Shown one piece after another: positions 23,162 through 36,720 of a stretch of DNA of 64,000 bases. The DNA is from Amphirosellinia nigrospora (Eukaryota > Ascomycota > Sordariomycetes > Xylariales > Xylariaceae): contig SCHM01000002.1 of NCBI GenBank assembly GCA_004123355.1, forward strand, positions 3,410,001 through 3,474,000. The letters are read 5' to 3'. Numbering within the stretch: the stretch's first letter is position 1; each line of letters begins with the position of its first letter. The notes beneath the pieces are model-generated. The model ran no database searches and was not told the DNA's origin. It was given only the letters and a program-made list of their open reading frames with translations. Both the position numbers and the translations under genes were made by a program.

Positions 23162-23312
23162 ATTAGCTTTTATATTATAATTTTTATAAAAATAAAATAT
23201 AAATATTTATTATTATATAAATAATTAGTAAAATTATTTTTATAAACTTTATATAATTATATAATTATATATAAAGAATTTTTTTATTTAATCTAGTTTT
23301 TAATTTTATATA
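23162..23312 (+). repeat. inverted-repeat family, copy 1
   Basis: Contains ATAAATATTTATTATTATAT, then TTATTTTTATAAACTTTATA and a T-rich TTTTTTATTTAAT segment. It matches the reverse complement of the 34.03-34.17 kb copy along its length. Confidence 0.6.
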
Positions 23313-26300
23313 GTATTTAATATAGTATTTAAATAATAAGCGTTATAATAAATAGTTATTTTTTTATTTTAAGCTAAAGCTAATATTTTTAATAACTATT
23401 ATTTATTTTTGTTTTTAAATATATATAGTTATTATTTCGCGCTTTTTTTTATTATTTAGTTTAATATTTTACGTTTTAAAAATTTAATTAAACTAAAATT
23501 ATTTTAAAAAAAAACTAGGCTTTTTTTTATATTAGAAAAATCTTTTTTAATATTAAGCTTTTTATTAATTTATACGTTTAATTTATATATATAATTAATT
23601 ATTTTTTAATTAAATAGTTTTAATTTAATTTTTATTTTAGTTATTTTACGCCGAAACTATTTATAAGCTAAACTTAATAATAATATATATATATAATTTT
23701 TTATATTTTATTATTTTATTTTATAGCGGTTTTAAAACGTTATATTTTATTAACTAATATATATTATTAAAAGTTGTTTTTAGTTTTAATAAAATAGCGT
23801 TTTTATAAAAATATTCGATAATAAAGTTAAATTTTTAAGTTTTATTAATATAAGCTTTTTTTGCTTTATAAATATTATATTGTTATTATTTTTAATTTTT
23901 AATAAGTTAGCTTTTATATAAAAAATAATTATTTAGCCGCCCGTTTGCCCGTTTTAAAAGATTCGATAGTTTTATTAAATTTTTGTTTATTATAAATATA
24001 AATATAAATATAAATATTTTACTAACTAAAAATTTATACGGGCTAATAAATATTTAAACTGTTTTTATTTTATTATTTAGTTTATAATAAATAATATTTT
24101 TAAAGCTATTTATATCGATTAGCTATATATTAAAAGTTTTTTAAATATTTTATTTATTAGTAGCGTTTAATATAATTTAATAGTATATTTATATATTAAA
24201 TAAAGCTATAGTAAAAAAATAACTTAAATTATAGCGGGCTATCTAGCTTTATAATATATTAAAAAAATTATATAATTTTAATTTTATTAAATATTTAAAC
24301 CGTAAATTAAAAGCTTTTAATAAAGCTAAAAATTTAATTATTTCTATTTTTTAGTTTTTAATTTTATATTTTTTTTTTATAATATTATTATAGATTTTAT
24401 TATATAATTTTTTTATTTATTATTTAAAAATAATATTTTTTTTTTAAAGCTTTTTATTTAATATTAAATTTTATAAACGTAATATTTATATTTAGAAATC
24501 TTTAATACTATTTTAATAATATATTGCTTTTTAAAATATATTTATAATAATTTCGGTTAAGTTATTTATTTTATCGAATATATTAATAATTTTTTAATAA
24601 ATAAAAAATATATTTTATTATTTTCTAATATATTAATAATTTTAGTAAAAATAATAATATTTATAATAATAGCGTTAAAAATAATAATATTAAAAATAGT
24701 AGTTTTATTATTAATAAATTATATTAAAAATTAGTATTTTTTTATATATATAAGTTTTTTTATATTTAAAAATAAATATAAATAAAAAGCTAGAAATATT
24801 TTTATCGGCTAACTAGCTAAACTTTATAAATAATATATTATTAATAAAACTATATTAAATATATTTTGTTAAAAAAATAAACTATAATTATATAATAAAT
24901 AAAAATAACTAAATAATTATTTAATATATTAAGGCTAAAAAAGTATAATAGTATAAAAAATATTAAATAAATAAATATATTAAATAATTAATAACGATAA
25001 TATATTTACGAAAGTTTAGTTAGCTTTTTATAAAAATCTTTTATAAAAATTATAAATATAAAAAAAAACAAAAAAAAAAAGCTATAATAATTATTAAGAT
25101 TTTGGTTTTATATATAAAATATTATAATAGTTGCTTTATTATTTATTTAAAAGTTTATTTTTTATTTTTGTCCGTTTTTTAGCAATATATAATAAAATAT
25201 ATTAAAAGTTAAAAAACAATACTACTTTAAAGATTTATTATATTTATTTCGAAAATAAGGTTTTTATAAAGCTTATATAAACGCGCTAAAAAAGCTAAGT
25301 TTTGCTTTAAATATAAAAAACAGAAAATAAATACCCCTAATATATAAAAAAAAAACTATTAATTTATTAAAAACTGGTTAAAATTATATATAAAATATTA
25401 TAGTTATAATAATTAATATAATTATACGTTTTCTATATAAATAATATAATAACAATTATAACATTATATTAAAAAATAATAAATATATATTTTATTAAGT
25501 TTATAAGTTCTATATTTTTTTAATAGCGTTAAATCTTATATTAAACGTTTAAACGCTACGCTTTTGTTTAAATAAACAAAATTAATATTATTTTTTTTGC
25601 TAGTAATATTAACGTTATTAGTCTAAACGTTTTTGTTTTTATTGTTGCTATAGTTAATACTATTATTATTGTTGTTGTTATTAGCTTTATTATTACTATT
25701 ATCCTAGCTTAAAGGCAGGATTATATAGCTTTATTTAAAAAAACGTTTTTATTTTATTAGTTAGAACTAAAAAATAATTAATATATAACTTACCTTAAAA
25801 TACTACTATATAAAGTTTTATGCTATTTAACCTTATTTAATATATTAAACCGTATAATATAATCCCGAATTTTTTTATTTAAATTTTAATTATAGCTGCT
25901 AAAACATTAACTAATTTTGTTTTAATTTCCGGCTAAACATTAAAGTACTATTTAAAAATAATAAATGTTATAAAAATAACTATATTTAAACTAGTATAAA
26001 AAAATAAAAGCTTATTTAGTTTATATGTTTATAAAACTTTTAGTTCTAAAGAAAAAAATAATTATTTTAGCCGGTAGTCCGGGCAAAAATTAAAAAGCTT
26101 TCTTAATATATTTATAGTATTAAATAATATAATAATAATAATAAAGAACTATTTAGCAAAATATACTTATAAACGTAAAAGATAGCTAGGTTAAGTATAA
26201 CTATAAACGTAGAAAATATTTAGGTTAAATATAATTATAAATATAAATAATAATTAATAAACCATTTTATAATAAAATAATAATTTAATTTTTATAAGCT

Positions 26301-29300
26301 ATAAAACAAAGTTTTTATTATATTATATTAGTATATTATTATTAACAAAAAGCTTATTATTTAAAAATAAATAATAATAAACGGAATTTTAAATAGCGAT
26401 TAGTTTGTTTTATATTTTTGTTTAATATTATTAAAAATTTTCTATTATTATTTTATTTTAATTATTATAAAAAAAATATAAAATTTATTTAAGCTTTATA
26501 TTTTAAAGCTTTATTAGTAACGTTATTTAATAAATAGCTTTAATTTATATATTTTTTCTTCCTATTAGCTTATAATACTATTTTTTAAATCTTATTGCTT
26601 TTATTAATATTTTATAAATGCTATATATACCACTTTTTAACGTTTCTTTATAAAAAGTTTTTTTTAAAATATTAGCTAGCTTTATTTAAATTAGGTTTAT
26701 TAAATTATTACGTACGGTTTTTAAATATAACTTTTATAACCTAGCAATATGTTATACTTCTTTTATTTTTTTTTTATCGCTATAGTTTAAATGTTTTTTT
26801 AAATATAAGCTTATATATTCGTAAAGTTATTAAAGCTTTTAATATAACAATATAGCCGGCAAATAATAACTAAATAATAAATAGTACCTATTAAAGCTAG
26901 CAATATTTTTTAGTTATAAAACTTTAGCTAAATAGCAGGATTAAAAAAAGCAAAATCTATAAAAAGCTTATTTTTAAATATAAAATATTAATACTATAAT
27001 AATCGGCTAAATAATATCTAAAAAAGCTCGTAGGATTATTATAATATAATATTTAAATCGAATATTTTTTAAATATAATAAAAAAAGCGTACTATATTAG
27101 GTTAAATATGCCGGCTTATTAAAAAAGCTGCTATTATAATATTTTATTTATATAAACAAAAAAGGCTATAAAAGCTATATTTTAGTAGAACTATTTATTT
27201 TTAGCCGCGTAAAAAATACGCTTTTTTTTAATAGTTTAATAACTATAATTATATAAAATCGGCTTAAAAACAATATAATTAAAATTTATATATAAAAAAT
27301 TATAATATTAATAAAAGCTATTATAACGTTAAAAAATTTAATTTTAATAAAATTATTAAATTTTACGCCCGTTTATAGCTATTTATTAAATTATACTATT
27401 GCTTAGGCTATTATAATAATATAATTATTAAAAAATATATTTACTATTATACGATTAAAAAAAATTTTATTTTACGTAATATAAAATAATTTGCTTATTA
27501 AACGATTTAAATTTATTAATAAATAAAATTTAAAATTTAATAATATAATAATATTTTTAGCTTTAGCGCTTGTTAATTTTTAAGCTAAATAATATATGTG
27601 CTAAAATATATTATTTTTACCCCCTAAAACATTATTAATTTAGCGATATATTTTTCGAAACTTTTTTTTTTGCTATATAAAAGCTACGTAATACCTTTTT
27701 ATTAGCCTAGGTACTTTTTTAATAAAAGCGCATTATATATTAGCATAATTTTTATAAATTAATAACGTCCGAACTAATAATTTTTCTAAATATTATTTAA
27801 AGCTAATATAATCTTAAAATTAAATAATAATATAAATAAGCTAAAACTACTAGCTAGCAAAAATAACTAAAGCTGCTTAAGCGGTTATTTATTATTATAA
27901 GCAGCTCCGAATACTTAAAGTTCTAATAATAAATTAAAAATTTATTATATTTTATTAAATATATTTAAAAATATATAACTATAAAATCTAATAAATATTA
28001 AATATTAATAGCTTTTAGTATATAAAAATAAACTTAATTTATTGATTTTATTTTTAATATTTTTATAAATACTGTTAAAAATTTTACGTATAGCTAAAAA
28101 TATAACTATAAAAATATTTATATTTAATAATTTAATATAATAATACTATTTAATATTTTTTTTTTATTAATTATTTATTTAACGTTTAAATAAAATAATT
28201 TTTTTTATAAAAAGCATAATATTAATTTTAAATTTTAATATATTTTATTTATATTTTAATTAAACTAATAAAAAAGCATAACTATTAAACTTATAATAAT
28301 ATTTTATTTATATAGTTTTATTTTTATAATATTATTATAGTATTACGTAAAAAAACTTATTTAATATATTATAATTTTATATTTTAAAACTTTTATAAAA
28401 TATTTTAAATATTATTTTATACGCTAAACAACCGGACAATTAATTTATTATATTTAATTTTACTAACTTTAATTTTATATTTAGCTAACTAAGTTTTTTA
28501 AATATTATTTTTATCTTTAACTAAAATAATAAATATAAAATCTTATAATAATTTAAAACTACTTAAAAATATATTTATTTATTGCTTAAGCATATATTTA
28601 TCTTTTAAACGTAAACTTAAAACTTAAATATATATTTAATACCTATACGTATATTTAATATTATATATGTATTTATAAATATTTCTTATTATTTTTTAGT
28701 ACGAATTTTTCGTAATATAAAATACTAGTACATTAAACAGTTTTATTATATTGCTAGGCTACTTTATTAAATATATAGTTTTTATCCCGTATACTTTTAG
28801 CTTTTTAAAATATATACGCTATTAAAGTTTTTATATAAATATCGTATTAATAATATATATTTATATTTTAGTAGTTTTTATTATTTTTAATAAATATTTT
28901 AATAAATATCTAAATATTTAAAAAATATTTTTTAATATTTTTAATAACTATATTAATATTATAAATAATATAGTCGTTAAATATATTAAATAATATATAT
29001 ACTATAAGCTATTAAATTATTAAAATCTTTTATATAATAATATTTTAAAATAAATTAAAGCTAATAGTTATAATTTTTTTGTTAATTTAAAACAAATAAA
29101 TTTCCTAGAAAAAAAACCTAGGATTAAAAAAAATATTATAATAAAAACCTAGATAAAAACTAAAACTATAATTACGCACTATTTAATAAATAATAACACG
29201 TTATTAACTTAACTCGGACTAATAAAACAAAAAAGAACGAAAGTAAAAAGATATGTAAAGTAATATAAAGGATAAAAAAACTAAAAAAACATATAAATAA

Positions 29301-29822
29301 TAAAAACAAAAAAAACTAGGAAAAATAAAAAAAAAAAAAAAATCCTTTATACTAAAGTAAATATATTATATAACTATATAAAATTTTAATTTAGCAATTA
29401 TTATAAAATATATAAAACTATAGTTAAATATTTAATATTTTAATTATTTTGTTTTTATGCTTTAACCGTTTTTTTTATATTAATATAAATAATTTATTTT
29501 AAGGTTTAAAAATATTTTAAGTTTTTATTTTTTTATTTCGTTAAGAATATAAAAAAGGCTATTATAATTAATACTAAAAAATTAAACAAACTATATTAAT
29601 TTATACGCGCACAGTTTAATCCACTATTATAGTGCTTTAACTACTTATTTTGCTATAAAAGCTAATAAAGCATTAACCTACTTAACGTTAAAATTTATAC
29701 TTTCTTTAGCAACACAATAGCAACAGCAACAATAATAGCCCGATCAAACTAAGGCTCTGTTTTTAATATGTTATATCACCTCTTATTACTTGCGTATACA
29801 TGTTTAAGAACATATAGATTCA

Positions 29823-29890
29823 TAACAACAATAACAACAACAAATAAACAACAATAATAATAATAATAATAACAACAACAATAACAAAAA
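29823..29890. repeat. (AAC/AAT)n microsatellite
   Basis: An imperfect trinucleotide tract of AAC and AAT units inside a less mutated island of the A+T block. It survives with many CA dinucleotides, unlike its surroundings, so it probably arose or expanded after RIP. Confidence 0.85.
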
Positions 29891-31372
29891 AAAAAAAGGC
29901 CTATAACGAAGCTAAACTATAATTCGGTTATTAATAAGCTTATAACTACCCTTTAAATATATATGTTTATAATATATATTTTTAATAAAAAACGTTTACT
30001 ATAAGGCTAAAATAGTTCGATTAATAGGGTTTTAATTGCTTATTTTATATATACGTTTAAATATTTTTATTTTTATTACGTAGTTATAATATTAGTTTTA
30101 CCCGTTATTTTAAAACTTTACTATAATTAGTAAAATTAAATAAAAAATAATTAAATTAAAAACTAAAATAAGTTTACTTTAAATATAATAATTATAGCCT
30201 TTATTTTATTTTATTATTTAAAAAGTATGTTCTATTTTATTTTAGCTTAACTATTTAGTATAAAACAAAAAATGCTTTAAAACAGCAAAAATAAATAAAG
30301 CATAAAAAGAAACTTTAGTGTTTAAAATTTTAATGTTTAAAAACGTTTTTATTTTGCTATTTAAAAAGTATATTCTATTTTATTCTAGCTTAGTTATTTA
30401 AAACAAAACAGAAAATGCTTTAAAGCAATAATAATAAAACAAGGTATAAAATTTAGCCTAGCTACTTAAAATAAAATAAAAATGCTATTAAAACAACGGA
30501 CACCTAGGGAATAGTATATTAGTTAGTAATATATAATATTATATTCGAAAATTTATTTCTAATAATATATATGCCTATGTGTATATGTGTATGTATTATA
30601 AGGGAAATTTATATATAAGGGTATAATTATCGTTCTTACTACTAATTAATTATTGCTTATAACCTACGATTTAACCACGCTAGTATTATATGCCTTTTAA
30701 ACCCTTTTAATATAAAAGCGAACTTTTTTACGAAATATATTTAGCGTTATTATTAATTACTTTTAAATAGTATATTTACGGTAAATAGCTTATTTAAGTT
30801 ATAACTAGAATATAGTTTTATTTAAGCTATAAAACTAAAAAAATATGCTAGCTAGTTAGTATATAAGCTTAGCTATAATTTGTTCGTATATAGCGTATTA
30901 ATAAGCTATTTATTTATATATATAGCAATAATAAAAATTAAAAGTACTGCTAAATTATAACTTTAAAAATTAATAATAGCTTTTATTATTATTTTAAAAA
31001 ATTAATTAATTAGCGCGTTTTAAAAATTTATATTAACTAAAGTAGTTTTAAAATTATATAATTTTATAAATTTCGACTTAGAACTAGCGTAGCTAGGATA
31101 ATAATATGTTTAAAAAAGTAGAAAAAGCACGCATAGCAGAGGCCGGGGTTATAAATTAAGGTCTTTTAATAATAAATAATTAGCTTAAATATAAGCCCTA
31201 GCTGTAACCCTAGCCCGAACCTGAGCCCTAGCTTCGTAAGCCCAAATATAACCCTGTTTATTTGCAAATAAACAATTTGTCTAGTAATTAATATATTCTA
31301 AATATTCTAACCTGCTAGTTTTCGTATATTAGTTTTAATGGTTACGTTATTATTATATTTCTATTTAACCCG

Positions 31373-31985
31373 CTAAATATTTATTTAACTAGTTACTCTT
31401 TAGCTAATATATTTATTAATAGTAATAGCGCTATAAAATTTTTTTATTAATAATTAACTATTAATAAAGCCGATTTTTTATATTTTAGTTTATTTAGTAA
31501 ATAATTTAAATAAAATGCTTTAGCTCGCTAGCTATTATATTTTAATGTTTTTAGAAATAATAATTATATTATAATATTATTTTAATAGCTAAATATTTAT
31601 ATAACTAATTATTCTTTAGCTAGTATATTTATTAATAGTAATAGCGCTACAAAGTTTTTTTATTAATAACCGATTATTAGCGAAGCCGATTTTTATACTT
31701 TAGCTTATTTAATAAATAATTTAAACAAAATGCCCTAGCTTGCTAGCCGTTATATCTTAACGTTCTCGGAAATAATAATTATACTATAGTATTATTATCT
31801 TAATAGCTAAATACCTACATAACTAATCACTCCTTAGCTAGCATATTTGCTAATAATAATAGCGCCACGAAGTCCTTTTATTAATAACTAATAGCTCGCT
31901 AGCTATTTTATCTTAATATCCTTAAAAATAATAATTATATAATAGCGTTATTATCTTAATAGCTAAATATTTATACGGCTAAACT
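31373..31985. repeat. about 216-bp tandem repeat, 2.7 copies
   Basis: A unit beginning CTAAATATTTATNTAACTA and containing AGTAATAGCGCTA...AAG and a GCTCGCTAGC motif begins at 31373, 31589 and 31807. A truncated end lies at 31963. The third copy keeps more C/G (CTAAATACCTACATAACTAA) and is closest to the ancestral unit. Confidence 0.8.
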
Positions 31986-32589
31986 TATATAAAATAGCAT
32001 TTTTAATAATATTAATAATAATTTTAGCTTAATATTTATATTAATATTTATTAAAACAATTAGCTAAATATTATATAATTAGCGCGTTATTTTTATAAAT
32101 TATTTATTTTAATTTTTTAGCGAAAAACTGCTTATTATAAACGAGCTTTTTACCGGTTAAAAATTATTTGCTATAAATAAAGTTTTATAAACCTAAAAAA
32201 TCTAAATATAATATTATTTATTAATATATAGTTTTTTCTGGCTAAAAATAAATTTTTAATAAACTATATTTTATAAAATATAATTTTTATTAACTATATT
32301 TATAAACTATTAATTTAAAAATATATTATAGCAATTTAAAAGTTTATAATACTTTATTTAAAAATAATACTAAAAAAATTATATTTTTTTTATAAAATTA
32401 ATATAAAAGCTTTTTAATAAAAGCTAATTTTTTTATTATTACGTTTAAAGTTTTTAAAAATATTAATATTAAAACTAAAATATTTACGTTTAAAATTTTA
32501 AAAATAATTTTAATTATAAAACTTTATAATAGTTTTAATAAATTTAATATTATTATTAAAACTAGTTTTATATTTAATAAAATATTATT

Positions 32590-33140
32590 AAAAACTTTTG
32601 TTTTTAAGCTTTTAGCTATAACTAACGTTTTTTTTTTATAACGTAATTACGCTTAAAAATATTTTAATAAAAAGTTTTATTTTTAAACTTTTAGTTATAA
32701 CTAACGTTTTTTTTTATAACGTAATTATGTTTAAATAATATTTTAATAAAAAATCTTACTTTTAAACTTTTAGCTAAAATTAATATTTTTTTTTATAATA
32801 TAGTTACGCTTAAAATAATATTTTAAAAAATTCTATTTTTAAACTTTTAGTTATAACTAACGTTTTTTTTATAACGTAATTACGCTTAAAATAATATTTC
32901 GATAAAAAATCTTACTTTTAAACTTTTAGCTAAAACTAATATTTTTTTTTATAATATAGTTACGCCTAAAATAATATTTTAATAAAAAGTCCTACTTTTA
33001 AACCCCGGCTAAAACTAATATTTTTTTTCTATAACGTAATTACGCTTAAAATAATATTATAATAAAAAATTTTGCTTTAAATATTTTAGTTATTACTAAC
33101 GTTTTTATTTTATAGCTTTATTACGTTATAATATTATAAT
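32590..33140. repeat. 80-bp tandem array, about 7 copies
   Basis: Each unit contains CTTTTAGCTATAACTAACG, a poly-T run, ATAACGTAATTACGCTTAAA and ATATTTTAATAAAAA. Cores fall near 32610, 32690, 32770, 32848, 32927, 33007 and 33088. The sixth copy keeps CCCCGGCT, so it is less altered than the others. Confidence 0.85.
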
Positions 33141-34027
33141 AAAAAATATTTATAAGTACGCTTTTTATATTAAATATATTTTACTAAAATAAAATTATTT
33201 TTTTATTAATAAGCTTTAAAAAAAAAAAAATAATTAAAAAAAATAATACTAAAAATCGCTTTTAAATAATTTATAAGCTTATAAAACTATAAAACAATAT
33301 AAAAAATATAAAAAATAAAACAAATAAAAAACTAGTTTATAAAAGCTAATAAAACTATTTTAAACTTAGTTATAAACTTATAAACTTATTAAAACTTTAT
33401 AAATATATTAATTATATATTATTCGCTTAGCAAAAAAAAATTTATAAACTTTATTATTATTTTAAATTAAATATTTAAAGCTTTAAAACTAAAATAGAAA
33501 TTAATAAAAAAATAATTTTATATTAGCTATATTGCTTAATTTAAAATATTTTTTATAAAAAATATATATATAATTATTAAAAATATAAATTATAATATTT
33601 TAAATAATTAAATAAAATATAACAAAAATAATAATTTTAACTTTTGCTATTTCTATAAAATATTAATAATATTTAAATACTTATATTAATATAATATAAA
33701 AACTTCGTTTAATATTTTATATATTTAAGTAATTTTATATAATAATTATAGATTATAATACTTATAATTTTTATTTATAATAACTACTATTTGTAGTAAA
33801 TAATATTTATAATAAATAAAAATAAATATAAACAATAAATATATTTACCCTATTAAATCACAAATATATAAATAGCTACTTATAGTATAAGGTTAAACTT
33901 TTTTTTTTTCTTTTTTTATTTATAGATTTTATATACAATATATTAATAAAAATCAACAAAACTTAAAAACTTCCTAGCTTATATATTAAATATAAAAATA
34001 AAATATAAAATACTAAAATAAAAATTA

Positions 34028-34172
34028 AAAACTAATTAAACAAAAAACTTTACGTATATTGCTATATAGTTACGTAAAGCTTATAAAAATAACTTTATTA
34101 ATCCTTTATATAATAATAAATATTTATACCCTACTTTTATAAAGATTATAATATAAAAAGAATTCTATTTAT
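34028..34172 (-). repeat. inverted-repeat family, copy 2 (least altered)
   Basis: The reverse complement reads GTAGGGTATAAATATTTATT, then AAGGATTAATAAAGTTATTT and a TACGTAACTATATAGCAATA segment. It pairs in inverted orientation with the 23.16-23.31 kb copy and retains the most C/G of the four copies found. Confidence 0.6.
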
Positions 34173-36423
34173 ATTTCTAAAGTTTATTACTTAGGACTTT
34201 TATTTTACGTATTAAATAAAACTATACTATTTTAAAACTTAAAAAAAATTAATATATATTTTTATTTTATTATAAAACTAAAATAAAACTTATAATAATT
34301 ATTTATTTTTTAAATAATAATAATAAATTAATAAAAATAAATAAAAATAAATATAGCTAAAATAATATATTTAATTTTTAATAAAAATATAACTAAATAT
34401 ATATTTTTTTATATTTTTATTCTATTTATTTTAGTTTTTTATAAGCTATACTAAACCTAAAATATTATTTATTGTTTTTTTTGCTTTTTATTTATAAATA
34501 AAATTAATTCGGCTTTTTTAAAAGCGGTTAAACGTATTTTATAATAAAAAAATAACTTATAAATAATTTTTACTAAAAATAAAAATATTAAAACTATAAT
34601 AATAAACCGAATTATATATAATTTAAATATATTTAAAACTAAAAAAAAAATTATAAAACGTTAATTTTATACCGATATTATAATTAAGTTTAATTATTAT
34701 AAAACAACGTTTATTAAATATTTTAAAAAAGCTAATATTAAAAATAAAAATATAACTAAAGCTTAAATTATTAGCGCTATTATTTAATATTAATATAAAG
34801 CTACTAACTTTAATAGTATAAAACTTATTAATAAAAACTTTAACGCTAATATAGCTAATAAAAATAAAACTATTAATAAAAGTACCGATAAAGCTTTAAA
34901 AACCTTTTTTTATATTTCGAACTTAGGTTTTTTAATGTTTAATAATATATTTTTTTTAACTAGCGTTACTACTAAATATAATATATATTTTTGCAATTTT
35001 AAAAAGTATTAGCTACTAATATTTATTTTATTAAAATAATTATTTATAAGCTTTATTTAAATATAAGCTTAAAGTTTTTAGTTTTATTATAAACGTATAT
35101 ATTAAGCAATTAGGTTTTTTTTAAGTTTACGCTACTTTTTTAAAATATAAAAAACTATACGCCTAATAAAAAAAAAACAAAATTTTTATATTAAAAATAA
35201 AAATATAAAATAAACGGCTTAATTAGCTTTATTATTTATTAAAACGTACTAAAGCTAAAAATATTATTAAATATATTCGATAAAATAATTAAAAACTAAT
35301 ATAATTTAATATTTATATATAAAAAATATAACTATAAAATTAATAAAGCTATTTAATAAATTAGCTTTTATTATTTATATAATTATTTTATTTTTTAATT
35401 TAATAATATTAACGTTAAAATATTACTAAAAGCTTTATATAAATTATACTTTAAATAAAATATATATTATAAATTATAAAATTAAATAAATTATTTTTTT
35501 ATAAAATTATAATAAATATTATATAAAATACGCTAAACTATAAAATTAAAAATAAAATTTAATAAATAAATATAATAAATTTTAGGCTTAAGTTTATTTA
35601 ATATATAGCTATTAATTAATTATTATTTATAAATAGCTTTAATATTTGCTTTTAAATTTATTAATAACTTTTAAATCCGAACTTTTTAAAATTATATTTT
35701 AAATTTTTATATAAAACTTTTTAGTTATAGTTATTTAGCTAGATTTTTTTTTTTAAATTTATTTTAAATTTAGCTATTTAGTTTTTAATTTTTATTTAAT
35801 ATATTTATTATAATTATTTATAATATTTTAGCTATAGCTTTTTTATTTTATAAATAATATTAGTTTTATTTATATTTTATTTATTATTTTTTTTATTTAA
35901 TTAGTTTAGTTTTATTTTTTTACTATTATTAGCGGCTATAATAATTTTAAATTATTCGAAAAAGCTCCGTTTAATATAAATCTTATTAAATAAATCCGTT
36001 ATTTTATAATATAAGTTGGCTTATATAATTATATAGTTTTTTTTTGCTTAAAAAGCAAAAAAAAAAAACATATTTATATAATAAACTTTTATATATTATT
36101 AAAACATTTAATAAAATCGTCGATAATAATATTAAGCTTAAATATTATCGATTAAATAATTTTATTATTATTTTTTTAATTTAAGTTAATATTATATAGC
36201 TATATTTAAATTTTTTTATAAAGTTATAAAAAGTTAAATTTGTCTGATTTTTTATTTTTTGTTAGCTTTATTACGCGATTTTTTTAAAAAATAAAATAAT
36301 ATAAACTTATTTAGCTTTTACGTTTAAGCTTTTATTATTTTTTCGTTTAAAAATAATATTATATAAATAAAAATAGCTATATATTAAAAAATAATATCTA
36401 ATATAATAAAAAAGCTTCGCGAA

Positions 36424-36720
36424 CTTTATAAAAATAAAATATAAATATTTATTATTATATAAAAAACTAAAATTATTTCTATAAGTTTTATATAATTATT
36501 TAATTATATAAAAATTTTTTATTTTTAATAATATAAATTAGTTTAATAATATATAGCAAATATTCTAGTAGTTAATATTTATATTTTTATTAATTAATTA
36601 ATACTAAAAATAAAAATTAAAAACTAATTAAATAAAAAAATTCTTTATATATAACTATATAATTATATAAAGCTTAAAAATAATTTAATAATAAATATTT
36701 ATTTTATAAAAATCGTAGCA
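36424..36720. repeat. inverted-repeat family, palindromic pair (MITE-like)
   Basis: Two arms of about 110 bp (36424-36535 and 36612-36720) are inverted copies of the family seen at 23.2 and 34.1 kb. They are separated by about 75 bp. The shared core is ATAAATATTTATTATTA and TTTATATAATTAT. The compact palindromic layout resembles a foldback or MITE-type element, or two element ends meeting. Confidence 0.55.
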
